Source: Angiostrongylus vasorum (lineage: Eukaryota; Nematoda; Chromadorea; Rhabditida; Metastrongylidae). From it: a DNA stretch of 64,000 nucleotides. The stretch lies in contig JADANN010000466.1 of NCBI GenBank assembly GCA_018806985.1, positions 1,620,852 to 1,684,851 on the forward strand. The letters run 5' to 3'. The notes under the pieces were generated by a model. That model saw only the letters and a program-made list of their open reading frames with translations. It made no database searches and was not told the DNA's origin. Shown here piece by piece: positions 31,666 through 43,800 of this stretch. The position numbers and the translations under genes were made by a program. Numbering within the stretch: position 1 is the first letter of the stretch; each line of letters begins with the position of its first letter.

Positions 31666-32040
31666 GTTTACCGCCTCACCGTCGCTGGAAGGTGTTCTTG
31701 GTGTAGGGCTGCGATGTAGAACTGGGGGATTCATTCTCCCGCTAGGTCTCCCAAGCAGAGAACTAGTCCAGCGTTTCCACCAAGAAGCCCAGCCTAGAGT
31801 AAACCAATACCAAGATCCACCACCATCGTGGTATCAAACTAGTCGCGTGGTGGCAAATCTCCGTCTGATCCACAAGGGCGGCTGCCTGTGGTGGTGGCGA
31901 CATAGGGCAGACCTTCGCCTTGCTGACCGCGGGATTCTAGGGGACTCATAACTGCTAAGGCAGCAAAACTCTGAAAAAAGTGGAATTTATGCTGGGGCCC
32001 GTACAACCATGGAAGATGGGCCATCCGCGTATCCAAGTAA
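31665..32040 (+). repeat. Repeat D, near full length
   Basis: GGTTTACCGCCTCACC, GGAAGGTGTTCTTGGTGTAG, ATCGTGGTATCAAACTAGTC and GATCCACAAGGGCGGCTGCC; the 3' end is GCCCGTACAACCATGG...ATCCAAGTAAGTAA. Confidence 0.7.
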
Positions 32041-32189
32041 GTAAACTTCACAACGAGCTGCAAAAGGTGTAATTACTTTCTAGTATTTATGAGTTGGACG
32101 TAAAGATCAATCAATAGTTACTTGACTTGCCTACTTGAATAGTCCGATTTCACTTGTTGTGCGAGACCTAGCTTGATTTTCATTCTGGA

Positions 32190-32475
32190 AATTTATTGAT
32201 TTAGCCATTGCGGTTTCCAGGAATCTCGAAGTTAGCCTAGCAGAAGTCTTCCTCAGGTCGTCACCACCTTGTGGATCGGAGGATGATTTGCCGCCGAGCG
32301 ACTACTCTGATCCAAGACGGCGGTGATTTCTCTCATAGGTTTACTCTTAGCTGGGCTTTCGAATGGAAACGTCGGTCTCATTCTCCATTTGGGAGGCCCT
32401 CTCCGTACATCGCAGCCCGACACCCAGGAACACCTCCCAGCCACGAAAAAGGTGGTATAAATTTGGGAGGAAGAT
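32190..32475 (-). repeat. Repeat D, inverted relative to its neighbour
   Basis: TTTAGCCATTGCGGTTTCCA, GGTCGTCACCACC, TTGTGGATCGGAGGATGATT and CGCAGCCCGACACCCAGGAA. It forms an inverted pair with 31665-32040. Confidence 0.65.
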
Positions 32476-32870
32476 CGATCAGTAGGTGCGAAAATTGGCA
32501 ACGTCAATAATGTTTGTCGGAGAAGTTAGATTCATTCTTCTATCGATCTTAAAGAATATTCTAGAAGAGCCGGATATATATGACTTTCCCTCATGAGGTT
32601 ATGGTCATTCTACACTTTCCCCATCATCTTATATTTGGGTTCCCTTTAGCTTTTTTCTTACCTACCTTTATCCTAATAACATCGACTTTCCGGCTCATTA
32701 CAATCCAGTGTTACGGATTTCATCCATTTCAGCCGACAATGATTTCAATTTCTGCTTCGATCGACTTATCATCCAACCTGACAATGACGAAACTGGAGTT
32801 GCGGAGGAGTGGTGCATAAAAACGAGAGATCTTCATGAATTGTCCATGACTAATATTTAGGATCTAGAAA
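32475..32870. other. Intergenic; weak exon-like stretch
   Basis: One plus frame near 32690-32840 reads NNIDFPAHYNPVLRISSIS and RLIIQPDNDETGVAEEWC with protein-like composition, but there are no clear splice sites. No family is recognised. Confidence 0.2.
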
Positions 32871-32872
32871 GA

Positions 32873-33235
32873 TTAAATGAACGAATATGCTCTACAGAGG
32901 AGATTTTGTGCAGAAGAACAAGCGTTGACTAGGTGAAAATATTTATCGGTCTCTGCATAACGGTAGCCTTGTTCAACTGCCACATTTGAGAGATTTTTGG
33001 AATGCGATGTCGTCCCATTACTGTTTGAAAGTCTGTTGGCAAATCTCCGTATTGTTGAGAACGCAAATTGTGCTTGACAAGATAGGTTGCCCAAGATTAG
33101 GGCGCTAATCAACCTTATCAACATAAACAGCTGCGTAAGACACAGGCCTGGCTTATGTTTTGACAAATCCATGGTATCGTTCAGAAGCTGAGTCGTCTTC
33201 CGCGCTGCTAGGTCCATCCTAAAACAGCCATTCAT
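32873..33235 (-). CDS. Unrecognised open frame with a possible signal peptide
   Basis: A minus frame of 120 codons. From an internal Met at 33172 it reads MDLSKHKPGLCLTQLFMLIR followed by a hydrophobic stretch and SCQAQFA, which resembles a cleavable signal sequence. The remainder (FANRLSNSNGTTSHSKNLSN, with NGT) ends at a stop at 32873. No homologue is recognised. It could be a small secreted protein or chance. Confidence 0.25.
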   Translation of the reverse strand: MNGCFRMDLAARKTTQLLNDTMDLSKHKPGLCLTQLFMLIRLISALILGNLSCQAQFAFSTIRRFANRLSNSNGTTSHSKNLSNVAVEQGYRYAETDKYFHLVNACSSAQNLLCRAYSFI

Positions 33236-33239
33236 TAGC

Positions 33240-34020
33240 AGAAATTTTATTGAGGATAGAGACTCATCTTATTGCAACTGTGGGAAAAACATTAGGAAAA
33301 ACTTCCAAAAATCGAAGCAGAACAGTGGAAACTGGACAGTTGGCAGCTTAATAGAATCCAAGCTATGTGATGATGTTGGAATGGAATCATGTGGAAAAGA
33401 TATTGCTATACTGTCGACAGTTGATGATGCGTGCTTTTTTCACATAATCATCAAAACAAGAGGTGATTTGAAGCCACAACAGGGGAAGTTTTTCAAGGGC
33501 ACAATTAGCCAGCAAGCGCCAGACTGTCAATTTACCAGCAAGTGGTGCGTGTCGTTCTGTCTCTTCATGGTTAAGACACATCTTTTTTCTCCATGCTTTA
33601 AGGACATACAGCTCTTCCACATGCCACTCAGGGTATGCCTGGTGAACGCATATACGATATACAATGAGCGCGTTAAGAAAACGTTCTCCTGAATGACTTC
33701 AACATGGACACCCACTTGTGCTACAATGGGTGCGAAAGGGCTTCGACACCGTTGACTACTTATTTCGTGGAAGAAAGGGACACCAGGAGTTTGAAAAAAC
33801 GGAGACGATATGTGGGTTGTAATGAAACCATGACAGAGCAGCAAGATCACAAATAAGCTGCGAAGGCACGTGCTAGAAAGGATAGCACTCGGTGCATCCA
33901 TTGCAGGAAACACTATTGCATAGAATTTTCCATCTTAGGTCACATAATGTGTGTATAACCAGTATTATTTTCTATGCCAAGCTTATTTCTTGTGGGCAAA
34001 AGTGCATGATTTAAGTGGAG
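33240..34020. other. Intergenic, no supportable gene
   Basis: Overlapping frames on both strands at 33.38-33.91 kb have no family match and mirror one another. Confidence 0.3.
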
Positions 34021-34059
34021 ATTGTATATCCAACCGGGTATAAAACTTAAAAAAAGGAT

Positions 34060-34345
34060 AAAGCCCTGGGCGTTGATCAATCCCCTGAGGGATGCGCCAT
34101 GCATTGGACTTTGTTCGTTGTTTGTATCGTTGGAGGTGATTGAATGCATATCTGGCCTTTGCAATGACTCTCGGTGGCCTGCCAGTGTATCGAGCCAGTG
34201 CTGCTATCCTCCCAGACAAGTCTGGCACCAATTTGCCGACCCTGGAGGGGATGAAAAACTTGGTGGGCCATGGGCGCGGAGATCGATTCCACGTGTGTGT
34301 TGCAGTGGCGCTTCCAATCACTGCGCCACACGCCCCCGTTGCCTT
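34060..34345 (-). repeat. SINE-B, well preserved
   Basis: The minus-strand head is GGCGTGTGGCGCAGTGATTG (A box) and GTGGAATCGATCTCCGCG (B box). The body runs GACTTGTCTGGGAGGATAGC, CATTGCAAAGGCCAGATATG and GGATTGATCAACGCCC to CTTTATCC. Confidence 0.75.
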
Positions 34346-34449
34346 CTCGAGTACACATGAATAATCTCCCAATGACGTCCATCGATTTTGTAGGGTTACT
34401 TTCGGATATTGTAGGCAAGAATTGCAGGATGTTTTTGCTGCTATTTTTT

Positions 34450-34665
34450 TAAATTACTGCCTACTACAATTTTCGCGGCAGGGTGCTATGCGAAATCAAC
34501 CACAATGATGCTGAGATATTCGCAAAATTTAGACCTCTGGGCAGATCGAACCACGATTTCCCAGGGCTCGCGCAATACCCAGTGCACCACGGAGGTCCTT
34601 GCTCTGCGTTTCTCTCAGCTAGTTTTCTATCCATCAACAATCACTCGTCAACGGGATTGATCTGA
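34450..34665 (-). repeat. SINE-A, nearly complete
   Basis: The terminal hairpin TTACTGCCTACTAC...CGGCAGGGTG is followed by CAATGATGCTGAGATATTCG, GAACCACGATTTCCCAGG (B-box region), GGTCCTTGCTCTGCGTTTCT and CAATCACTCGTCAACGGG. Confidence 0.7.
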
Positions 34666-34669
34666 AGAG

Positions 34670-35485
34670 CACACATATATAAGGGCATTTATAGTTATTA
34701 TTGTCGTCATTATTAGTTAATATTTTTAAGTCATACGACGCAAGATATACATGTATATATTTCGAACAAAACTTTACTGTAAATTGTAAATTATATCTTT
34801 TTGAACTAGATGCAAAATAAAAGCGTGATAAATCTCGATGACTGTTACGAAGGACGAACTGTGTTGGAGCACACCTATGGACACCTGTAAGCATTGAATC
34901 ACTCTGAAGATGTCTCCTCAATCATTTATCATTCTATCGTACAGAAAAGCTCTCTTTAAGTTTCGAATTTCAGTGTTCAAGTTGAGGCACTTCTGCTCCT
35001 CTTCAATGACCATCGTGGCTGTGCTGCATGCTCGCTTTAACTTCAACAGTCTCTCGCCGCAAAGCTATCGCCTCCAAAAGTGGTTATCCTGCAAATTATT
35101 GAGTGTAAAGAGGCCCGTTTCACGAATCATCCTTGATATTAAATCTGTATTTGAAAAAGTAATCGACAGAATGCAAACATTACGAAGAAAAAACCCTATG
35201 TGAGCCTTTTAATATGCGTGGGATTATTTCGGGTCATGTGGTTTTCAATCTGTTTCTTAAGTCACACACACGACGGAGAGTACCTCACCGTGACTGAGAA
35301 GCCATTTCTTCACGGTCTAATTCTAACATAACATTTAATGAGAAATTCTCTCAAAACGTACGGCGAGGAGGCTCTGTGTGGTAAAACATACCACTGAAAA
35401 CAAAACGCATTTGGTGTTTCGTCCATCCCCTCAAATGCAAGCACTACACAGTGCATCTCGGGTATTAGGTTCCACGCAACAATTT
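34670..35485. other. Intergenic; short coiled-coil-like frame on minus strand
   Basis: Near 35.03-34.92 kb the minus strand reads MVIEEEQKCLNLNTEIRNLK then RAFLYDRMIND and a stop, a heptad-like stretch. No acceptor or partner exon was found. Otherwise nothing is recognised. Confidence 0.2.
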
Positions 35486-38400
35486 GGTTTCGTAGACGAC
35501 AGTCACGGACACCCCTCATATGACGGGACCCCGATAGCCCGTTAGTCGCCAGGCTACGTGGCGCATTCCCATGTGGCGGATAAGGGTTTAATCGCGGACC
35601 AAAAAGCGACCTTTGCTTCCCTGAGACGCAGGTAGATCCAGGGGGATGGACTCCCTATTTCTGCTGGCCCGATTTGGCACATACTTTCTGTATTTGCAAG
35701 GCGTATTCATGCACGCGTGTGTGGGTGCGTTCTAGTTCATGCAGATTGTATTCTACGAGTCAATTCGGCCAAAAAGCCCTGCAACCAAGTGAGAGGGAAG
35801 TATATGCGAGGCGGTTAGGAGTCGCCTCCAACAAATAAGCTCCATGCCCACACTGGGAGAGCCTGGCAAGCTACCCGTGAGTATACCCAGACACTACGTT
35901 CAGAGCCCAGCAAGATATACGTGGGTATCAAAAATGCTAAACACAGTAAAAAAAAGGGCCTCCGTCCCCCTGACCCCGAAAAGAGCTCCCCAATTTCGCA
36001 GCGTTGGGTGGGACGAGTACGGAGAGGCTGCTAAAATCTCAGGGCCAATGGAAGCTGCCTGGATTTCAAAGAACTGTGGTGACGATCTGTACCTACAATG
36101 CACGTATACTTGCATCCGAGTCCTCGATAGAAGACTTGCTCATGCAAGCAAGAACGATAAGGTACGACGTCGTCGGTCTGGCCGAGACGAGAAGACGCCA
36201 GCCTTTCAACGCCGTCTATGACACCGGAGAAGAACTGTTACTCGGAACATGAGGCAATAGAGGAGCTGGCGGAGTCTGCGTTCTCGTCAACACGAGTTTC
36301 GTCCATGAACATCGATTCATTCGAACAGCTTACAACCCGAATCGGACGTTTACGATTAAAAAGATGTGGATCAATACCGGCTTTGACAATCTTCGTCGTT
36401 TACGCGCCGACATCAAACAGTGACAAAGAAGAAGTCGAAGGATTCTATATGGACTTGGAGAATTTCTACAGAGAAGACTACACATTCTTCAAGGCCATCA
36501 TTGGAGATTTCAACACCAAGATGGGACCAAGAAGAACGTCTGAAGAACGTCACATTGGGAGCCACAGATTAGAATGGAACGAACAGGATGAGCGGCTATC
36601 TGAGTTTACCATGGCGACCAAGACTATCCAGGGTAACTCGCAATTACAGAAGCTCCACCTTCAACGCTGCACGTGGGAGTCTCCCAGTGGAGAGAACCAT
36701 AACAGAATAGACCACATCATAGTAAATAGAAGGTTATGTCTAAGTGATGTCGTTGTTGTCTCAAAATTCTATACGGGATGATCAGACCATCGCCTCCTTC
36801 GTGCAAGATTCTATTTCTCTCGGAAAGGAGAAAAAGCCGCTAAATTCAAAAACTGAAGTCGCAGAACCACCGTAAACTGGGACTTATTCAATTATAAGTC
36901 GGCTGTTGGTAAGGTGCCGTTGTCGATAACATCGACGAAGAATACGATCGGCTCATTCAACATCTTCACGTTAGCTCTATGAAAGCTGAGAGTTCGACAG
37001 TCACCAAGAGATGTCTGCCTCCAGGAACACTCGAGCTGATACACCAGCGTGGAATCGCACGAGCTGCCGGCAACCGCGAACTAACGCCCGAACTTGCAAA
37101 AACAATGCAGACAGGCGATAAAAGAAGATCTTAAAGAGAGAAGAGCAGCAATAATGGTCGAAGCTGCACAAACTGGGAAAAAGCATTTGCAAAGCCCACC
37201 GAAGCTTCGCCAATTACAAGACCAAAGATGATTGCACTCTGGCGCCCAGACGGAACAGTTACAGCGTCAAGAAAGGCAATGGAGAAAATCATTCACGAAT
37301 ACTACTCAGATCTCTTCGATAGCCACGTCCACATCCCCTCATACGAAATAAAGGAGGATGGATATGTTGCACCACCGGTTCTCCCTTCCGAAATCCGACA
37401 TGCCCTTTCGTCGGTGAAAAATCGAATGGTACCAGGTGCGGACAGGATAAGATCAGAACACCTGAACAGCCTTCCGCCAGTCCTCGTAAACACACCGGCT
37501 CGGCTCTTCACACGTTACCTCTCTGAATGCAATGTCCCTGCTCAGTGGAAGACCAGCAAGACCGTGTTATTGTTCAAGAAGGGTGACCTGCAGGATATCG
37601 GCAACTAACGTCCAATCTGCTTACTGTCTGTCGTCTACGAACTTTTTACTCGAGTCATCCTAAACAGAATTGACAGAACACTGGACGAAAGAAAGCCATG
37701 TGAGCAAGCAGAGTTTCGAAAAGGATTTAGTACGACGGATCACATCCACACTATAAACAAGACTCATTGAAGTATCGCGAGAGTACAAAAGACCGCTGTC
37801 TCTCACTTTCATCGATTTAAGGAAAGCTTTTTGACTCAACATAGATAGAAGTCACGGAAGCCCTTGATATTCAAGGAGCCCCCTACTCAGTACATAAAGA
37901 TTCTTCGCCAGCTGTACAAAAATTTCACAACCAAGGTATCACCATTCTACGACAATATTATCATTGACGTCAAAAAGAGGAGTTAGGCAAGGCGATACCA
38001 TCTCGCCAAAATTATTCACCGGCGCCCTCGAGAACGTCATGCGAGCATTGGAATGGGATAATATGGGAGTGAAAATCGATGGTCGGCAGTTACACCACTT
38101 TCGCTTTGCTGATGACATCGTCCTTATAACACCAAACATTGGCCAAGCTGAAATTATGCTTGCCGACTTTGATAAAGCCTGTGGAATGGTTGATCTTTGA
38201 CTAAATCTCACAAAAAATGATGTTCCTGAGGAACGGACTGGTTTCGTATGCCCCATTCATGCTCAACGGAATGACTATTTCCGAATGCTCCAGTTATGTC
38301 TATCTGGGTCGAGAAATCAACATATTGAACGACTTAGCTCCATAGCTGAGCAAAAGGAAACGAGCTGCTTGGGGAGCTTTCAAGAGCATTGAGGATGTAG

Positions 38401-38900
38401 CGAAGAGGACAAAGAACACTCGACTCCGTGCCCACCTTCTCGACACAGCGGTACTTCCTGCCCTAACGTATGCGTCAGAAACCTGGTCATTGCGTAAACA
38501 GAATGAAAAACCACTCAGCTTTATTGAACGCGCAGTCGAAAGGGACGATGCTAGTGTATACCGTTTCACACAAGTAAGAGAGGGGATCCGAAGCTCCGAC
38601 CTGTCAACGGTCAAAAATCAATGATGGCGTTCTGTACGCCAAGCAATCGAAGATGAGGTGGGCCGGACACGTAATGCGTTTGAATGACAACCGATGGACA
38701 GGAGCCGTTCGTGACTGGATTGCTCGGGATGTTAAACGCACTGCTGGGAGACCACCGACTCGACAGTCAGAGTCAAGGAAAAAATGGTGGAAAAATGGAA
38801 GATTTGCTGACCTCCGTTCGAGTCATTCGACGATCAACGGGACTATAGGTTATACAGGTGATACAGACGACAGTTCAAATGTTCTCAAAAACGGTGTTAA
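35485..38900 (+). mobile_element. RTE-clade non-LTR retrotransposon, nearly full length, frameshifted (copy 2)
   Basis: The 5' leader (35485 to about 36070) is shared with the copy at 43.06 kb. The ORF then encodes an AP-like endonuclease, starting [20 protein letters not shown], with [14 protein letters not shown] (GDFN at 36512) and a [10 protein letters not shown] equivalent at about 36.78 kb. A linker follows ([13 protein letters not shown]), then [31 protein letters not shown], a [11 protein letters not shown] equivalent at about 37.99 kb and [13 protein letters not shown] (FADD at 38.10 kb, catalytic pair intact). The C-terminus reads MRWAGHVMRLNDNRWTGAV. About seven frame breaks inactivate it. 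It also lacks a piece near 38.78 kb that copy 3 keeps. The tail is GGTTATACAGGTGATACAG. RTE elements copy themselves by target-primed reverse transcription. Confidence 0.9.
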
Positions 38901-39280
38901 CGGGAGCTAAATAGACTAAAAAGAAATTGGAAAATCTCGTCATCTCTGGGCTTTACTGCGACAGGCATTTTTCGCATTAAACTTTATGCCGAATGAGAAG
39001 TGTATAAAATATCGCGGAGCTTGTGAAGAGAGCTGATCTAGGACACAGTTTTTGACGGGTTTCCATAGTTTCCGTTTATTCGAACTCGCTGTTTCCAAAA
39101 GGTTTATTTCAAGGGACATGTGCATATTGCATAGTCATTTTAACCACTATGCTACACGTAATAGTAAAAAAAGACTTAAAAAAATATAGTTCCCAAACGA
39201 GTTGAAGACTGATTTAGAAGGCGCAGTATATAAGGAGTGCAAGAGCTATGTCATTTTTATTGCATACCCTTCTACAAACA
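38900..39280. other. Intergenic, nothing recognised
   Basis: No exon or repeat that I can support. Confidence 0.3.
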
Positions 39281-39283
39281 CAT

Positions 39284-39335
39284 ATGTATATATATATATA
39301 TACACACATGCACGCAAACACACCTACATACACTA

Positions 39336-39370
<35 letters not shown>
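39284..39370. repeat. (TA)n/(CA)n microsatellite
   Basis: Two alternating TA runs flank a CACACATGCACGCAAACACA-type purine/pyrimidine segment. Confidence 0.9.
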
Positions 39371-39374
<4 letters not shown>

Positions 39375-40890
39375 AATTGAATGCCAATCTTTTTAAACAA
39401 GGTAAGGTTGAATTGAGTTTTGAAATTTCTAAATTTAACGCACTTTTAGATAAAAGCTCCTGTACAGCGTTTCATTTCATGATAATACGTGGATGTCGCA
39501 TCTTGGCAAGGGCACGTACGAAGTGCAGGAGCATATCCATTTGACTGTTATTTTGTTAGTTGAAGAAGATTTTCTTATCTGTAGCTTACCGATAGCCGTC
39601 CAAACCGATGGACACTTACGAGTTAAAAATCTTTTCTTTGCAGCAATATTTTGTGATTAGAGTGAGGAAGTAACGCTTAATTTATCAACTAAGCTTCTAG
39701 AACGTTTTCCTAGAATGGAAGAGCCGATAGAATTTTGACGAATTCTATATCGGCTCATGGCGTGATAACCTTGGTGCATGGCCGCTTGCTCAAAGGCACC
39801 CCAAAACAACCAAGATCCCATCTCACAGATGTCTTGAGAGTGCTCCATGACTTGTCTTAGAATGAATCCTTCACATCCAGACATTCTGGCGACTGCAAGT
39901 GGTGAGCAAGTGGAATGGTTTAGTACTAGTATCAGAGGTTTCTAAGGGGGAATATCCTAGACCAGCATTTAATGACATTCATAAAGAAGGCTAAAACGAT
40001 GAAACAGCAAACAAGCCTGCGCGAAAGAGCAGAATGTGTTTTTGGATGATGGATCCATAGAAATAAGTCGAATTTAGTACTGCAATTCGCACAACATATG
40101 GCGTCAAATCATGTAGAAACAGCAATAGTCGTTTCAAAAAAATATGTAGAATAGACTGGCTCTAGCTGTAAGATGTCAGGGTTGGGGCTGCCTCTGTGCA
40201 TCGAACTGCGACATACACCTGAGTTTATCTCATGTAAGGCCATCAATGTTGGGGATAAGTCCGACATTTCCATGCATAAACCTTGTCTTCTATCTGCGCT
40301 TTCTGATAAAAAACAAATAATAAGAATAAAGTTTTTCGTAGCGATAGCGGATGCCCTCTGTGTTTCCCGCGCCGGCAAATTCTGAGGAGCCCTTGTGTAT
40401 TACAGAAACGGTTGTAAGCTTTTTTGATAGATACTCTTTCGAATCGCTCGATGATTAACAAAATTATAAGCAGTTTCAGACAATTATTTAGTGATATTGA
40501 AAGTAATTGTGGGACATGGACGAAATAACCCATAGAATGAAGGGTTGGCAGCTCATTTTTCTTTGCCAATGTGCTGTTATGGGAGAAATCCGATAGAGAA
40601 GAGGTGTGGACCAAGTCTTAAAAAACCACCACGGCACTTTATATGCTAGAAATTTAAACTGAAAACGTGTACCGGGTTTAACTGAATACTATTCCATATT
40701 GTACCAATCCGTTTCAATCTTCGATATATTCAGCATCACCTTTTTGTAGGCGACAGAGCAAAAATCATTCATAAATAAGTTTGAAAAAACTTTATACGCC
40801 ATAGTTAGTATCATCCGTGTAGAAAAAGGTATCACAAATAGCTGAATAGTAGCGAGATGTGAATAGAAGAAATTTAGCTATCCGTTATCA
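39370..40890. other. Intergenic downstream of the EB-module gene
   Basis: Contains short frames on both strands (for example 40243-40614 minus) without motifs. This is the region 3' to the stop codon of the EB gene. Confidence 0.3.
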
Positions 40891-40891
40891 G

Positions 40892-43800
40892 TCAGCAGCA
40901 AATATTACCAGGACAACATCTTTTTCCACCTCCACAAGCGCCATTTAGACAGGAACCAAATGGCATCACATTGTTCGGGCAGGACGGGCAGCAGAATCCG
41001 GTCGAATGACAGCTGTAGCCTACAGGGCAAAGCCCCTAAATTTAAGCGTGAATAGATTACATAAAGCTTTTAATTGAGAACTGCTAGGGGTACATTAGAT
41101 GCTAGATGAGCGTTCGTTACTTAGAATTACGAATTATGTTTCTGGTGCCGATAGAACACCATGCGTTTCTAGTTCACGACAAAGTAGTACACGCCTTACT
41201 TTGTCTTAACATTTTTTCGACAAAAGACTAGTTCCATGACTGTTGGGGCTTCACATATCACTTCGAGCTTAATCAAGCACGAAGTTTGCTATGTAAGACC
41301 AGGAATTCATCAAGTGTAACATAAGCAAGACGAAATCCACGACTCACTTCTTTTCATTTCTGAGTATTTACTCTTTCCAAATAGTAAACATGTATAACTC
41401 ACATTTCTACAACGACCACCACTTCTGCCAACGGGACACTCACAACAGTAGTTTGACGCGGTACATACACCAGCCGAGCAGGAACCGTTTAAGCACGAGC
41501 CGAGTGCCGCCAATCCACCACAGGCTTCTTAAGATTTCTCAACTTATCTCATGTCTATTAGATAAGAACAAGCCCTTGATGGTAGTCCACATCGAAAAGA
41601 GTGAGACTTAATTAGAGCATCTTATGCATTTTTTCGGTAACGATGGTTTCGATTAAATCACTGAATCACTCATGGAAATGTGGTGCAGAATTATGGAATA
41701 ACATTGAGCATTACATTTTCGCTACCATCAAAATGACAGCGTTCATTGATCTTATAAAACTCCGTCGGGAAAGAAGACTATAAAACAACAATAGCTCTGA
41801 AAAAGGTGAATTCTTCAAAGGCTAAGCCACAGAAATATAACTTCAATGGTGCTGAGATATTTGCAAAAGTCCGGACCTCAGGTGTCTGCGGTGGGGGAAC
41901 GAATGCGTTAATGTCCTTTCTAGGGAGTAACGCGTTCACCACCACACCATGTGGGTCCTTCGTTTCCCTGCCTGCTAGTTCTATCAAACTCAAACCCCCT
42001 CGGAAAGGACAATAGCGCGTTCGTTCCCCACAGCAGACACCTGCGGTCCGGAGTTTTGCAAATATCTCAACATCATTGAAGTTATATTTCGCAATATACT
42101 CTGCCATTAAATAGAGTAGACAGTAAATAATAAGTTATAATTGTGATCCTAGCCACAGAATTAAAAAAACGGGTTAGCAACCTTGGATCAGCTTACGAGG
42201 ATAGCTCACTAGGACAGAATAACTTCTTGATTAATGCTAAATCTATTCTTTAAGGTTCTTCGTCTAATGACTCTGCTGTTTCTAACACTAAGTTCCAGAC
42301 CAACAGCTTACAGTTGGGACTAGGAACAAAGAGTGTTCGTAAATAGTGAAACATTGAGAAATAGAACCAGCAGATTGTAACGGGGATACCTTTCACATAA
42401 TGGTAGTGATTTGTGAACGAAAATCTTATTTTATTTATTCGTTGGACTCCTTAGATTCTCAACAAAAGACGTAAATTCTCGTTATCGAGAAATTCTTGAA
42501 AAAACTCACGAGACCACTCATTTCCGGTTTTTGTGCAGCATAGTCCAGTCATGCAAATTTCACCTGGTTGACACTGACCACGACCACTGCAACGAACCTC
42601 AGATAGTTGTCCAGAGGGACAATAGCCTAAAATCAATAGGGAATTTCGAGTAAATTATGTTCTTCGCCTCTAATTTGCTTAGGCAATTCCTAAATAATGA
42701 GTTAAGTTCATATTTTTTTCCACCAATTTCGCAATAGATGTTGTGAGGTTGTATGTCACGCTCGCCGTTCAGTAATAATAGATGCTGTTTATTTATCGTA
42801 ATGAAATGTGCCAAGCGATCCTTGCATGTAATTTCTTTTGCTAGTGTTACTGATAAAACGACACCTCTGTTTGCAAAACTGTGGCTCTGGTCCAATTTTT
42901 CCTTCTTCTTCTCCTTCCTCTTCTTCTTCTTCTTCTTCTTCTTCTTCTTCTTCTTCTTTTCTTCACAGTACGTTCTCGATGTCGGGCTCTGTGCTCCTTG
43001 TACGTCGTAAGCATGCACATGACGAGATCTCCATAATAAAAAGAATTATCCATAGCGTTTGTTCTCGTCGGATCCGTCGATCCACGGATCTCCCTCATTT
43101 GAGGGATCTCGAGCCGGTTAGTCGCGAGGCTACGTGGCGCGTCCCCAGGTGGCGGATAGGGGGTTAATCGCGGATCAAAAAGCGACCTTTGTTTCCCTGA
43201 GACGCAGGTGGATCCAGGGGATGGACTCCCTGTTTCTGCTACGCCGATTTGGCACATACTTTCTGCATTTACGGGAGCGTATTCATGCACGCGTGTGTGG
43301 GTGCGTTCTAGTTTATGCAGATTGTATTCTACGAGTCAATTCGGCCAAAAGCCTGCAACCAAGTGACAGGGAAGTATATGCGAGGCGGTTAGGAGTCGCC
43401 TCCAACAAACAAGCTCCATGCCCACTCTGGGATAGCCTGGCAAGCTACCCATGAGTATACCCAGACCCTACGTTCAGAGCCCAGCAAGCTATACGTGGGT
43501 ATCAAAAGTGCTAAACACAGTAAAAAAAAAGGGCCTCATTCCCCTGACCACGAGAAAGCCCCACTTTCGAGGCGTTGGGTAGGACGAGTACGAAGAGGCT
43601 GTTAAAATCTCAGGGCCAATGGAACCTGCCTGGATTTCGAAGAACTATGGTGACGATCTGTACCTACAATGCACGTACATTTTCATAAATGTCCTCGATA
43701 GAAGACTTGCTCGTGCAAGCAAGAAGGATAAGGTACGACGTCGTCGGCCTGGCCGAGACGAGAAGACGCCAGCCTTTCAACGCCGTCTATGGCACCGGAG

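Noticed and set aside
31631..31951. A 106-codon plus ORF
   Set aside because: It lies inside repeat D, which is non-coding and found at eight or more places with different open frames.
33983..34418. Overlapping frames of 60-129 codons on both strands
   Set aside because: All lie within a SINE-B copy. The same peptide-like strings recur at 18.6, 30.4 and 56.0 kb in other repeat copies.
34910..35203. A 97-codon plus ORF
   Set aside because: No motif or splice support. The opposite strand has an equally plausible short coiled-coil-like frame, so neither can be preferred.
37939..38614. Antisense ORFs of about 105 codons
   Set aside because: They mirror the RTE reverse-transcriptase coding strand; equivalent antisense frames appear in the 43-46.5 kb copy.
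42599..43290. Long lysine/arginine-rich and serine/phenylalanine-rich open frames on both strands
   Set aside because: They are produced by the (TTC)n microsatellite at 42901-42960. The frames are open in several phases simply because the repeat has no stop codons.
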